Shown: positions 9,504-19,011, numbered from the stretch's first letter. The stretch: 64,000 bases of DNA from Anaerolineales bacterium (GCA_020634875.1 JACKAX010000014.1:1-64000); one strand, 5' to 3'. The notes: generated from the sequence alone by a model not told the origin. Numbers and translations: made by a program.

Positions 9504-9678
9504 CGAGGGGTTGGCGTATTCCGTATCCTGTAATCAGTAAAAGTGTGACCTCATACGAAATACGAACATGATTTTTCTGTGAGAGTTTTCCCCAAACCTG
9601 GAACTGTGCGCCCTCTATGGGCGTTTGAAAACCGGGAAGAACCCAATAAACTAAAATTGACTTCAAAGGAGTTTTCAA

Positions 9679-10473
9679 ATGCAAAAACGTTCATTTTCCC
9701 TCATTCTTTTTATTATCCTGATTTTGACCGCCTGTACGCCTGTCCAACCGGGCGCGCCTGCCACCCAACCTCCTACCGCTCCCGCCCTAGACGGGACAAA
9801 ATGGGATTTCGGCGGGTTCAGCACGCCGGACTCGCTGACCCCGCCTGTGGCAGACACAGGCATTACGCTGGATTTCACAGGCGATCAGGTTGGGGGTTCC
9901 GCCGGGTGCAATGGTTATGGCGGGAGCTACAAACTGGATGGCAACAACCTGACCTTCAGTTCAGAAGGTTTTATGCGCACGATGATGTTTTGTGACCCCC
10001 AAGAAGTGATGGATCAAGAAGATAAATTCCTGAGTTGGTTAGCGGGTGCTCAAACCGTTGCGCTTGATGGCGATCATCTGACCATCCATACTTCCGAAGG
10101 CGATCTGATCTTCACCAAAGCTCAAAATGCGACCCTTGAAGGCTCAAACTGGCAACTCAGCAGTATTGTGGACGAAAACGGGGCAACAGGAACCGCCGTG
10201 GATCAGAATATCTACATCAAGTTTGCCAACGGAGGAGCCGCAGGTTCGTCGGGCTGCAATACATTTACAGCAGATTACAAGCTGGAAGGCGAAAAAATGA
10301 CTCTCACGATCACGGGCGCGACGCGCAAAGCCTGCCAGGAAGAGGAGGGCAAGCGGGAAGAGCAGTTTATGACCGCGCTTCAAAAGGTAGCTGGGTACAA
10401 CATTGAACGGAGCACATTATCTTTATTAGACACAGAAGGCAATCTGCTGATGAGTTTTTCCTCTGGACAGTAA
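9679..10473 (+). CDS. Lipoprotein with two META (HslJ-like) domains
   Basis: The 264-residue product has a lipoprotein signal ending in the lipobox LTAC (Cys about 19), then a Pro/Thr-rich linker and two META domains (about 40-130 and 145-260). Both repeat the pattern of a WDFGGF or WQLSSI start, a strand with GGSAGCNGYGG or GSSGCNTF, and a later CDPQ or ACQEEE motif. META domains occur in HslJ, a heat-inducible outer protein of Escherichia coli, and their biochemical role is unknown. A good AAAGGAG site precedes the ATG. The gene converges on the nucleotidyltransferase gene with a two-base gap and no terminator. Confidence 0.9.
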   Translation: MQKRSFSLILFIILILTACTPVQPGAPATQPPTAPALDGTKWDFGGFSTPDSLTPPVADTGITLDFTGDQVGGSAGCNGYGGSYKLDGNNLTFSSEGFMRTMMFCDPQEVMDQEDKFLSWLAGAQTVALDGDHLTIHTSEGDLIFTKAQNATLEGSNWQLSSIVDENGATGTAVDQNIYIKFANGGAAGSSGCNTFTADYKLEGEKMTLTITGATRKACQEEEGKREEQFMTALQKVAGYNIERSTLSLLDTEGNLLMSFSSGQ

Positions 10474-10475
10474 AC

Positions 10476-11264
10476 TTACGTCTCATTCTGTGTGAGCAAT
10501 TCTTCCAACGTTTGCACCACATAAATGCCCTTGTCTTCTGCCCAGATTTCGACTCCGGCCCAAAATGCCTCTGCTACCTCAACCATATTCTCCGGCTTTG
10601 ACAACGCGCCGGACATCACGCGATGGCACAGTGCTTCGTACCCTTTTGGGCACTCCAAAAAGGTGAGCGATTCGGCGAACATAGCCGAGGCAGTCGTGTA
10701 GAGTTGCCTGTTTGCCAACCCAACCAGCCACGCGGCATATTGGGCCAGGTTCACGATAAAGAGAGGAAGCGCAGGCGGTAAAGCGCTGGACGTTGGTGAC
10801 AGATTGCGAACTTTGCCAATGATTTCATAGATTTCCCCGACAATGACTGCTTGAATGGTCTGCTTAAATTCTTTCTCCGAATGGGCAAAAACGCTTTCTC
10901 TAAGAATAGGAAAAAGCCCTTCCGGATCGTACAAAGGCAAAACGTGTGCGAAAGAGCCATGGGTCATGGCCCAATTTCCGTCGAGTTCCGCGGCCTCTCG
11001 TTGGATGGTATCCCAGCTTCGCACATTCACTTCGGCTTTCCAGGGGCCGGTCGTCCATTCGTAGGCGTAATCAATTTCCTCGCCGCGCAGGATGCACCAC
11101 ATTTCGATGTCAGAATACAGGCCGTCGGTGCCCCGCGCGAGGGAGCCGTACAGGCCGAGGGCAAGGAGGTCATCTCGGAAGTGATCACGAAGTTGGGCAG
11201 CGATGTGTTGGGCATTCGCCATGCGTTCGGCGCGGGTTTGGGATTGGGGGTTAGAGGAGAGCAT
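10476..11264 (-). CDS. ANT(4')-I-like aminoglycoside nucleotidyltransferase homologue
   Basis: The 262-residue product aligns along its whole length, from memory, with kanamycin nucleotidyltransferase ANT(4')-Ia. Shared blocks include YGSLARGTDGLYSDIEMWC, EWTTGPWKAEVN, THGSFAHVLPLYD and IVGEIYEIIGKVRN. The metal ligands and catalytic base appear kept: Asp52, Glu54, Glu78 and Glu147 here match Asp50, Glu52, Glu76 and Glu145 of the clinical enzyme. The family transfers AMP to the 4' hydroxyl of aminoglycosides. Whether this chromosomal relative confers resistance or modifies another sugar is unknown. It is not flanked by mobile elements. Confidence 0.88.
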   Translation of the reverse strand: MLSSNPQSQTRAERMANAQHIAAQLRDHFRDDLLALGLYGSLARGTDGLYSDIEMWCILRGEEIDYAYEWTTGPWKAEVNVRSWDTIQREAAELDGNWAMTHGSFAHVLPLYDPEGLFPILRESVFAHSEKEFKQTIQAVIVGEIYEIIGKVRNLSPTSSALPPALPLFIVNLAQYAAWLVGLANRQLYTTASAMFAESLTFLECPKGYEALCHRVMSGALSKPENMVEVAEAFWAGVEIWAEDKGIYVVQTLEELLTQNET

Positions 11265-11346
11265 TGGAGATAAAACTGCTATGGGGTTTTTGTATATGCC
11301 TGCGTATTCCCATCCACAAAACTTGCTTCTTTGTTAAACCCCTTCC

Positions 11347-11384
11347 AGGCATGACGATACAGCCAGGGAGGGGTTTGTTGGATG
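11347..11384. repeat. Direct repeat copy 1 (38 bp, tail of the secernin-like gene)
   Basis: A 38-base sequence is repeated exactly at 11421-11458, 74 bases away. The second copy encodes the last residues of the secernin-like protein (IQQTPPWLYRHA) with part of its stop codon. This copy lies downstream of the stop and would encode the same peptide, so the gene tail has been duplicated, perhaps by slippage. Confidence 0.9.
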
Positions 11385-11418
11385 CAGGCTTGAGGGGTGA
11401 GTGTGTTTGGTTGATAAA

Positions 11419-12738
11419 TTAGGCATGACGATACAGCCAGGGAGGGGTTTGTTGGATGGGCATGGTGAGCATCGCATTTGTCCAACGCTCGGTCAGATCA
11501 TCGTCTTGGGCAAAGCATTCAGCGGAGAAGGCGGCACGTTCAGAAGGGGAGGAGGTCGCGTGGGCGAGGGCACTCGTAATGAACTGGTCTTCCAACGCGG
11601 TTTGTTCGGGGTGGTACGCGGCAAGGCGATGGGCATAATCTTGCAAAATCGCCCGGTACAAGGATTCGTGCCGCCACCAGAGCGATGTGTGGTTGTAGCG
11701 TCCCGTGGGAGCAGGTCCGATGTCCGGGAGGGGCGTGTCCACCCAGACGGGTTTAAAAATGCTCGTGCAGGGCGCGGCACTCCCCGTCGCCCAGTGAATT
11801 TGTCCTTCTTCCGTTAGGCGGGAGACCATCGAGCCACACGTTTGATCCACGCGGATGGGGCCAAACCCCGCGTGCATACAGACCGTATTTTCGAGCATCC
11901 CCGGTCCGGGTGACCATGAAGCCGAAGTCTCCGCACCCGCGCCATGATCGCGCAGGATGTTCATGATATGTTTGGGGGTCAGTTGACCTTTGGACTGGTT
12001 GAGCAGGGTGAGCAGGCGTTTTTCCCGCGCATCGCCACGCCCGAAAAGGGTGTACAGGTAGCTGGCGTAAAATCCAGGGCCACTGTAACACTGTTTGAAG
12101 TTGAAATCTGCTGGGGATTTACACCACCCCTGGGAGATAGCGTATTGCACCAAATCTTTGGACGCGAGATCGTAATCGGTCGTGATCGTCAGTGCATTCG
12201 TCGTTGCCCCGACATCTTTGATCTGTTGGGCCGCCCACTGTTGCCCGGCGGTTTCCAATTTCCACGCGCTGGTCATGTCGGCAATCAGAAAACTGTTGTG
12301 ATAGAAAAACTTATACGAAAAGCCATCATTCCCGCCCTGCCCGTACTTCTCAAGCAGGGTAGTAATTACCTCTAACGCCTCGTACGCGGTGTTTGCCCGC
12401 TCCAACGCCAACCGCAAAAAGTCCATCCCGATCAGGCCGGGGCCGGTTTCGTAGGGCACTTTGCTGTACACCGCGGTGTTGCCGATGACCACGCCTTGAT
12501 CGTTTGCCCCCATTTCTGCACCCCAAATCCAGCAGGGTTGGGCCAGCAAAACGGCGTTCGTCTCTGCGACTTGTGGAATTTCGATGTAGGTACATTGAAC
12601 CACGCTGCCGGGCGCGTGCGCGGCTCGCGGAATGCGGCGCAAATAATGGGCTTCGTTCGGTTCCCGATCACTGTTTTTGCCAAATAAGACCGAGCCATCG
12701 GCGGTAGCATTTCCAAGCGCGACAACGTTATTACACAT
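11419..12738 (-). CDS. Secernin-like C69-family Ntn hydrolase
   Basis: The 439-residue product begins MCNNVVALGNATADGSVLFG, with Cys2 positioned to become the N-terminal nucleophile after Met removal or short self-processing. KNSDREPNEAHYLRRIPR and the later MGANDQGVVIGNTAV match secernins and the C69 dipeptidases, which cleave amide bonds with the N-terminal cysteine. No signal peptide is present, so it should act in the cytoplasm; its substrate is unknown. An AAGGA site precedes the ATG at 12738. The last 12 codons lie in a 38-base sequence duplicated just past the stop codon. Confidence 0.88.
   Translation of the reverse strand: MCNNVVALGNATADGSVLFGKNSDREPNEAHYLRRIPRAAHAPGSVVQCTYIEIPQVAETNAVLLAQPCWIWGAEMGANDQGVVIGNTAVYSKVPYETGPGLIGMDFLRLALERANTAYEALEVITTLLEKYGQGGNDGFSYKFFYHNSFLIADMTSAWKLETAGQQWAAQQIKDVGATTNALTITTDYDLASKDLVQYAISQGWCKSPADFNFKQCYSGPGFYASYLYTLFGRGDAREKRLLTLLNQSKGQLTPKHIMNILRDHGAGAETSASWSPGPGMLENTVCMHAGFGPIRVDQTCGSMVSRLTEEGQIHWATGSAAPCTSIFKPVWVDTPLPDIGPAPTGRYNHTSLWWRHESLYRAILQDYAHRLAAYHPEQTALEDQFITSALAHATSSPSERAAFSAECFAQDDDLTERWTNAMLTMPIQQTPPWLYRHA
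11421..11458. repeat. Direct repeat copy 2 (38 bp, inside the secernin-like gene end)
   Basis: This is the in-gene copy of the exact 38-base repeat also present at 11347-11384. It covers the last 12 codons and the start of the stop codon of the secernin-like gene. Confidence 0.9.
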
Positions 12739-12872
12739 AAATTTTTCCTTGAAAGGGGATTATTGGGGAAAATGCAATTCTACATCAAAAACCCGGCACT
12801 TTTCCTATCAAAAACTGGAGAGCCAAAAAACTTTATCAACCTATTGTTTATAAGAAGACGCGATAAATCCAT

Positions 12873-12900
12873 TTCACAATTTCTCTCAATCATGTAAAAT
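12873..12900 (+). promoter_or_regulatory. Promoter TTCACA-16-TAAAAT on the ABC exporter start
   Basis: A -35-like TTCACA and a -10-like TAAAAT are spaced 16 bases apart, and the -10 ends 8 bases before the ATG at 12909. No ribosome site fits between them, so the transcript is probably leaderless. Confidence 0.5.
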
Positions 12901-12908
12901 CTTTTCAA

Positions 12909-15230
12909 ATGACTCCCTCACCCACGCTTCCTCAAATGGAAAGGGGCAGTATTCGTAAACTTCTTCGTCGTTCCCTCCGGTATCTGCGCCCGTATTGGAT
13001 TGAATATCTAGTTGTGATCTTGGGGATTATCCTCACACAGATTTTTAGTGTAAGTTTTACCGTCAGCCCCAAGTTAATCGTAGATGAGGCAATTACCCCG
13101 CAAGATTGGGGAAGATTTTGGGTGATTCTACGCGACTTGGGATGGCTATTCTTGATTTCGACCCTATTAAATCTTGCTGCTGATTACATGATTGGTCGGG
13201 CAGAGGATGAACTAAAAAAAGACCTCCGGCTGGAACTGTTTACAGCCCTTCAATACATTCCCTCACGCTTTTTCACCCAAACCCAACCCGGGGAAATCGT
13301 GGCCCTTTTTGCAAGTGAGTTGATCACCTTCCGCGATGCCCTACGGACACTGCTCCCCAATGCGTTTGCTGCCCTCCTTCAGTTGGGGTTAGTTGTCAGT
13401 GCGTTGATTGCTCTGGACTGGCGGTTAGCCCTTGCGGTCGGGGCCGCACTCCCAATCGTGATTCTGATCCCGCGAACAGCCATCCGTTGGGCGGGGGAGG
13501 CGGATTATCGGAGCAAAACAAGCGATGCCCGAGCCGCGTTCGCGGTGCAGGACAACGTTCAGGCACAGGCGGTCGTCCGGGCGTTTGGGCTAGAAAAGGC
13601 GGAAATTCAGCGTTTCAAGGCGCGGATCGGGCGGGATAAAAAAGAACCCGTGCATGGATGGAAAGCAGTCTGGCCGGAAATTCGGGGAGGCTTCCAACCT
13701 GGAGTCAGGCGCAGTTATTTTTTGAAGCGTTTGGTCGGCACACTTACGAATTTACAGAATCTGATTCTTAACAGTGTTGTGATTATCGTGGGAGGCTACA
13801 TGGCCTTTTCCGGACAGTTGACGGTGGCAACCTTTCTCACATTCCTTCCTCTGCTCGCCAAAGCCGGGGATGCGATTACAAAACTCACCACCTTTTTCAA
13901 TGACTTGATTTCCGCTTCAACTGGGCTAGAACGGCTGGATTTGTTTTCCGGACAGGCTACCATGCCCCAAGAAGAATTACAGACCATCCGGTTGGAAAAT
14001 ATCTCCAAAGAAATCACCTTTTCTGATGTTCATTTCAGCCACAGTTCAGAACGTATGATCTTGAACGGGATCAACTGTACTATCCCAGCTGGCGGTTTGA
14101 CCGCCCTCGTGGGACGCAGTGGCACAGGTAAAAGTACGCTTCTGCATCTCTTGATCCGGTTCTACACGCCGCTTTCCGGGCAGATTACGGTAGATGGCAT
14201 GGATTTATATGCCATTCAATACGATAACTTACACCAACAAATAGGAGTTGTCCTGCAAGAGCCTGTCCTTTTAAATACCAGCATCCGTGCGAACATAGCG
14301 CTTACCAAACCCGAGGCCAGTCAAGAGGAGGTTGAAGCCGCCGCACAAGCCGCGGGGGTGCATGAAGATATTATGCGGATGCCACAAGGATACGAAACTG
14401 TCGCCGGAGAAGCAGGCAAATTGCTTTCCCCCGGCCAGCGTCAACGGATTGCTCTTGCCCGCGCGTTGTTACGCAATCCCAGCTTGCTTGTTCTGGACGA
14501 ACCCACTGCGGCTCTCGATCCTGAAACTGAACAAGCGGTGATGGATACCCTTCAGCAGCTAAACGGACAGCATACTCTGTTGATGGTGACCCACCGATTA
14601 TCCGCAGTGGCTCGCCTGGCCCAGAAAATTGTCGTTCTCGATCAGGGCGTGGTAGCCGAACAGGGCAATCACGAACACTTGCTAAATAACGAAGGTTTGT
14701 ATGCCCGTTTCTGGCAATTGCAAAGCGGTTTTACCGTAAGCGGCGATGGGCGTATGGCAGTCGTTACTCCCGACCGGTTGCGGGCTATTCCTTTATTCGA
14801 GAATCTTGATCTGCCGTTGTTAGAAAATATTGCAGGACAATTTACGGCCAGCAATTTCGACCAAGACCAATATATTTTCTACCAGGGTGATCCAGGCACA
14901 CGGTTCTATATCATTGTTCGCGGTAAAGTCGCCGTGCAATTCAGCGGTTTCGATGGCAAAGTCATCAACTTAGATGTTCTGCAAGACGGCGATTATTTTG
15001 GAGAAATTTCTCTCCTTCAAGACAGTCCACGGAGTGCAAGTGTGAAGGCGATGTTACCGACCTTAACCTTGAGCCTGGAACGTTCTCAGTTTCTAAAACT
15101 CGTGGAGGAAAGTGCCGCGGTTCGTCAAGCTGTGGAAGAAGCCGCCACAAAACGCAATCTGGCACAAGCTACACGCAGGGGGCGAGGAAAGAGTAAGTTG
15201 TCGGTATTGGATGAATTAGTAGATGAATGA
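12909..15230 (+). CDS. ABC exporter half-transporter with C-terminal cyclic-nucleotide-binding domain
   Basis: The 773-residue product has a six-helix exporter membrane domain (about 20-330), an ATPase domain (about 345-590) and a cNMP-binding domain (about 610-760). The ATPase shows Walker A GRSGTGKST (about 402), Q-loop LQEPVLLN, signature LSPGQ (about 506; the usual form is LSGGQ), Walker B LLVLDEP and H-loop VTHRLS. The cNMP cassette FGEISLLQDSPRSASV keeps the Glu and Arg that bind the cyclic phosphate and ribose. The fusion suggests an exporter gated by cyclic nucleotide, which is inference. Its cargo is unknown; it would work as a homodimer or with a partner elsewhere. Confidence 0.92.
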   Translation: MTPSPTLPQMERGSIRKLLRRSLRYLRPYWIEYLVVILGIILTQIFSVSFTVSPKLIVDEAITPQDWGRFWVILRDLGWLFLISTLLNLAADYMIGRAEDELKKDLRLELFTALQYIPSRFFTQTQPGEIVALFASELITFRDALRTLLPNAFAALLQLGLVVSALIALDWRLALAVGAALPIVILIPRTAIRWAGEADYRSKTSDARAAFAVQDNVQAQAVVRAFGLEKAEIQRFKARIGRDKKEPVHGWKAVWPEIRGGFQPGVRRSYFLKRLVGTLTNLQNLILNSVVIIVGGYMAFSGQLTVATFLTFLPLLAKAGDAITKLTTFFNDLISASTGLERLDLFSGQATMPQEELQTIRLENISKEITFSDVHFSHSSERMILNGINCTIPAGGLTALVGRSGTGKSTLLHLLIRFYTPLSGQITVDGMDLYAIQYDNLHQQIGVVLQEPVLLNTSIRANIALTKPEASQEEVEAAAQAAGVHEDIMRMPQGYETVAGEAGKLLSPGQRQRIALARALLRNPSLLVLDEPTAALDPETEQAVMDTLQQLNGQHTLLMVTHRLSAVARLAQKIVVLDQGVVAEQGNHEHLLNNEGLYARFWQLQSGFTVSGDGRMAVVTPDRLRAIPLFENLDLPLLENIAGQFTASNFDQDQYIFYQGDPGTRFYIIVRGKVAVQFSGFDGKVINLDVLQDGDYFGEISLLQDSPRSASVKAMLPTLTLSLERSQFLKLVEESAAVRQAVEEAATKRNLAQATRRGRGKSKLSVLDELVDE

Positions 15231-15252
15231 TGCCCCTTGAGCCCCCAGAAAG

Positions 15253-16080
15253 CTACTTGCCGGAAATCTGTAACTGCCTCCGAATCAAGTTAATGATCTC
15301 ATCGGCACTGGTTTCGAGCGGCTTGTTTGTCACATCCAGACGACGAAAACCGTGGCGACGAATGAGTTTTTCAATCGAATCCACTTCTTCGTAAATTTTG
15401 ACCGGGTCGGTGTAATCAGATTTGGCACTGACCCCCAGGTTTTCCTGCCGGTACTTACGGTGATATAGCAATTCTGTGGGGTCAATCGTCAACCCCACAA
15501 CCCGGCGAGGGTCTATTTCTAACAGCTTTTCGGGAAGGGGCCTATCTGGGATCAGCGGAATGTTTGCGACTTTCCATCCTAACAAAGACAGGTACAAACT
15601 TAGGGGCGTTTTGCCCACACGCGAGACACCAATCAGAATGATTTCCGCTTCCTTCCACCCATCCGGGTTTTTGCCATCGTCGTGTGCCAGGGAATAATTG
15701 ACAGCGTCAATTCGCTCGAAATAAGAGAGGTGTAATTGGCGATAGAGGCCAGGTGTGCCCTGCGGTTGCTGATCAAGATGTTTGGTCAGGTGTTGGATCA
15801 ACGGGTTGAACAGGTCAATCGTCGTGACTTGACAGTCAATCGCGAGTTTTTCCGCCACCGCGCGGAGTTGAGGGTCAACGAACGTGTGGACAACGAGCGC
15901 ACCTTCCTCTACCGCATACGTGAAAAGTTCTTCAACTTGTTGTTCTTGAGTAATTTTTGGAAATATCCGAAGGGTTACGTCGGCATTCGGAAACTGCGCC
16001 AATACCGTGCGGACTACCTGTTCACCGGATGCGCCGACACCACCGGAGAGGATGAAGATGGGGTAAGATCGAGGGGGCAT
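15253..16080 (-). CDS. PPDK/PEP synthase regulatory protein (DUF299, kinase-pyrophosphorylase)
   Basis: This family both inactivates and reactivates pyruvate phosphate dikinase or PEP synthase by ADP-dependent phosphorylation and phosphate-dependent dephosphorylation of a Thr near the catalytic His. The 275-residue product shows the opening IFILSGGVGASGEQVVRT, the P-loop-like GVSRVGKTPLSLYL (about 149-162) and the DPRRVVGLTIDP motif. GGAGC precedes the ATG at 16080. The ppdK gene lies at 19012-21765 on the same strand, separated by one secreted-protein gene, which supports PPDK as the target. Confidence 0.93.
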   Translation of the reverse strand: MPPRSYPIFILSGGVGASGEQVVRTVLAQFPNADVTLRIFPKITQEQQVEELFTYAVEEGALVVHTFVDPQLRAVAEKLAIDCQVTTIDLFNPLIQHLTKHLDQQPQGTPGLYRQLHLSYFERIDAVNYSLAHDDGKNPDGWKEAEIILIGVSRVGKTPLSLYLSLLGWKVANIPLIPDRPLPEKLLEIDPRRVVGLTIDPTELLYHRKYRQENLGVSAKSDYTDPVKIYEEVDSIEKLIRRHGFRRLDVTNKPLETSADEIINLIRRQLQISGK

Positions 16081-16097
16081 GCTCCAATTTCGGATGA

Positions 16098-18839
16098 TTA
16101 GCGATGAATCAGTGGTAAATAAATTTGGTTTGGAACAACGGTTATCGTAACTAAAATTTTCGTTTCGCCAAAGGACAAGCTATCCAGTAGCCATAATTCG
16201 GCTTGATAATCACCTATTCCGCTGATGCTGGGCGCATTTGCATCAAAGGTAAGGGTAAACGTTGCAGCCGATTCCGCCAGAATCGCTTCCGAGGGAGGAA
16301 AAACACTCAGCCAGTCCACCTCCGTAAAGCCCGGTAATCCCAAGAAGGGAATCTGGGTGGTGACACCCGGTACATCTTGCCCAATGATTCCCACCACAGA
16401 GGAGCTTCCCGTAGCCCTGTCAACGATACGAAGTTCCGGTTGGAATAGGGTACCATTGAAGGCTGCCATGTACAATGTGTCGGTTGCGGCATCCCATGCC
16501 ATCCCCTGTCCATAATTTGCATCAAAACCTAGCGGACCAAGAACGGTACCTGCAGCCGTTGATTTATCAATAGTCAGGAATTCATCGTTAAAAATATCAT
16601 ATCCATAAAGCGTGCCGTCCCCGTCAATGGCCAAGGCAATTGTACATGGGGAGTTGACAATCTCTCCGATGAGCGTGGTCGTTCCCGTTAACAAATCCAA
16701 TATATAGAGATGAGAGATGGATATATCAGAGTCTGACAAATATACAAGCCCCGTCGTGGAATCGAATGCCATGCCTGTGTAGACGAAATAAGTTGGAGGG
16801 GCGGTAATCGGGTTGATGCGGATCACGGCTCCTGTTACTGGATCAAGCTGATACAAGTGTGTTGAATCTGTGTAGTAGAGATAGCCATTCACATATTCAC
16901 CTGCTCCGGGAAAACCATATTCAACAAACGGTTTTTTATTGATGAGGGTTTCTGGAGCAAGCAAGTCGAAAGTGATATAAAAGTCTGTCATAGGCTCAAG
17001 ACTAAAGGCCATATGCTCTGGGAGTAAAGCCATAGGGTTGAAGATTGGGAACGGCGAATTAAGCTCTAGGGTATCCCCTGGAATGGAGCCAACTGACGTG
17101 CTAGAAACGAGCGGAGGTGTATGACCTTGTTGCGGTACGAATTTATTCACCGGAAGAGATAGGGGAGCACTGATGCCTGGTGTTTTTTCACGGATAACCG
17201 TAGAAACAATTTCTTGACTTAAGTTTTGTATTGTAAACGGTATGCTTTTACTGCCATGTAGAGGAACAGTAATGTGTAAATTGTTAGAAGGAAGTTCGAG
17301 GCCGAGGATAGGCTGTGTATCGAAATATACATCTGGGTCTGGATGCCCATTTTGGGTGTTGCGCTCATCTGACCAATTTAGATAGATTTGGTTATTGTAT
17401 TGGGTTTGCTGATCATAGTCCCCATGCCAGCAGTTCGAAACAATAGGGTCAAAGTTGGGGGAGAGGGGAGGGAGCGGCGAAGAAACATCACTGATACGGT
17501 GGCTTGGTTGCCAGCTTTCACCTCCTGTATAAGAAACCCTTTGATAGTAATCGAACATGATATTGTTGTCTGGATCGAGCCGCCGATCATACCAGGCCGT
17601 TGAGATAATGTTGCTGGAGCCTGCACTCAAAGTTGGAAACCACTGGTCCGTAGTCGTGGCATCGTCATTGAGTTGAATTTCCGGCCCCCAGTTCATGCCA
17701 AAATCACAAGACCGCCGGTAGTAGACATTCACTGTATCGCCATTGTTATAACCGTCTGGATCGTACGCGTAGACAACGTGGGTGCAGCCATCCAGTCCTA
17801 CAGCAATTTGTGGAGCCGAAATGTGGCGGATGTTCCCATTGAGAGCAGGTCGTCCACATATCGTGGTTGCTACAACATCACGAGGATTAACTGCATTGTC
17901 TAGCGGGTTGGTCCGTTGAGTCCACGTACTGCCACCATCTGTGGAATAGCTTACCTCAATATCTATCGGCCCGTTTGGATAGGCATCCCAATGTAACCAC
18001 GCGAGATACACCTCCCCGTCTGGGCCAACGGCAGGCCAGGCCGCCTGCACAAGATCATGAGTGCTAACATCCACAGGGGTACTCCACCCAATCCCGTTAT
18101 CAGAATAACTGACATAGATATGGCTTGATGCGTTAAAATCGGTCCATGCCACATAAAGGCGGCCATAATAATCAGACGCTGGGTTATTATCAACCGCCAT
18201 CATCTCGCGATCATCCCCACCTCCGGTATGAACCATATGGTAAAAGGTGAAATTCTGACACTCATCCGCGGAGCGCCATAATCCTAGCCCGTTTGTATGT
18301 AACATGACCAGGTAAAAATAGCCATCCTGTGCTCGCCAAACCATGCCTGGATAACCAAACCCGTTTCCCCCACCGCCAGCAGGGACAGCTCCGCGATCCG
18401 TAAAGCTTTCCCCCCCATTCGTGGAACGACTGAACCCGGCGAAGCCAATGGCTCCATTGGCCCAATGTTGGGAATCATTGTATGCTGTACATATCGTTCC
18501 GGTTTCCTGATTGATGCTAAAGGATGTTCCGTTTTGTGTGGTTGAATTCCCGATGTCGGTGGTAGGGTCGTTGACAAGTTGATCGGTGCCAAGTATTGTT
18601 GTCATTAAAGGCACAGAGTCTGTGAGAAACGCCGATTCCTCAACAGACAATTGTCCACAAACCATCATCAACTTACGCTCAAACGCTGCCGACATGATGC
18701 CGCGTATGCCGGGATCATCTAACAGATTGCAACGGGGGGTTAGCAATGTACTTGCTTGAGTGGGTAAGAAACTGCCTGGGCTATACGTCAGGCACAGAAA
18801 CGCTAAAATAACCGTAAACATCCGGAATATGGTACGCAT
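16098..18839 (-). CDS. Secreted BNR/Asp-box (sialidase-fold) protein
   Basis: The 913-residue product has a signal peptide (first 30 residues) and several Asp-box motifs of the sialidase-type propeller: STNGGESFTD, SDNGIGWSTP, STDGGSTWTQ and TGGESWQPS. The second half repeats strands such as LDPVTGAVIRI and LDLLTGTTTLIGE, a second propeller-like region. It ends IYLPLIHR, which resembles the tail of the tandem-propeller gene. The start at 18839 is chosen because AAGGAG precedes it and the signal peptide begins there. Catalytic sialidase residues were not established, so hydrolase activity is not claimed. It sits between ppdK and its regulator. Confidence 0.85.
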   Translation of the reverse strand: MRTIFRMFTVILAFLCLTYSPGSFLPTQASTLLTPRCNLLDDPGIRGIMSAAFERKLMMVCGQLSVEESAFLTDSVPLMTTILGTDQLVNDPTTDIGNSTTQNGTSFSINQETGTICTAYNDSQHWANGAIGFAGFSRSTNGGESFTDRGAVPAGGGGNGFGYPGMVWRAQDGYFYLVMLHTNGLGLWRSADECQNFTFYHMVHTGGGDDREMMAVDNNPASDYYGRLYVAWTDFNASSHIYVSYSDNGIGWSTPVDVSTHDLVQAAWPAVGPDGEVYLAWLHWDAYPNGPIDIEVSYSTDGGSTWTQRTNPLDNAVNPRDVVATTICGRPALNGNIRHISAPQIAVGLDGCTHVVYAYDPDGYNNGDTVNVYYRRSCDFGMNWGPEIQLNDDATTTDQWFPTLSAGSSNIISTAWYDRRLDPDNNIMFDYYQRVSYTGGESWQPSHRISDVSSPLPPLSPNFDPIVSNCWHGDYDQQTQYNNQIYLNWSDERNTQNGHPDPDVYFDTQPILGLELPSNNLHITVPLHGSKSIPFTIQNLSQEIVSTVIREKTPGISAPLSLPVNKFVPQQGHTPPLVSSTSVGSIPGDTLELNSPFPIFNPMALLPEHMAFSLEPMTDFYITFDLLAPETLINKKPFVEYGFPGAGEYVNGYLYYTDSTHLYQLDPVTGAVIRINPITAPPTYFVYTGMAFDSTTGLVYLSDSDISISHLYILDLLTGTTTLIGEIVNSPCTIALAIDGDGTLYGYDIFNDEFLTIDKSTAAGTVLGPLGFDANYGQGMAWDAATDTLYMAAFNGTLFQPELRIVDRATGSSSVVGIIGQDVPGVTTQIPFLGLPGFTEVDWLSVFPPSEAILAESAATFTLTFDANAPSISGIGDYQAELWLLDSLSFGETKILVTITVVPNQIYLPLIHR

Positions 18840-18959
18840 ATTTCGCTCCTTGTTTAGAAGATCATCTCCCTTCCGGACGCTGTTTTTCCCGCCACACAAA
18901 TTCAGTATAGCAATTTAATCCACAAAACTCAATAGAGCAACTTTTCCGTGTGGTTAATT

Positions 18960-18998
18960 ACAAAAAACGCCGTTTCTCTATGAAACGGCGTTTTTTGT
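18960..18998 (-). terminator. Strong terminator after ppdK
   Basis: A 17-base perfect stem (ACAAAAAACGCCGTTTC with its complement, 5-base loop) carries a poly-T run on the minus strand. It lies 14 bases past the ppdK stop codon. Confidence 0.85.
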
Positions 18999-19011
18999 GT
19001 TTAGGTCATTT

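Noticed and set aside
11279..11485. Small minus-strand frame downstream of the secernin gene
   Set aside because: It only exists because of the duplicated gene tail and has no start site of its own.
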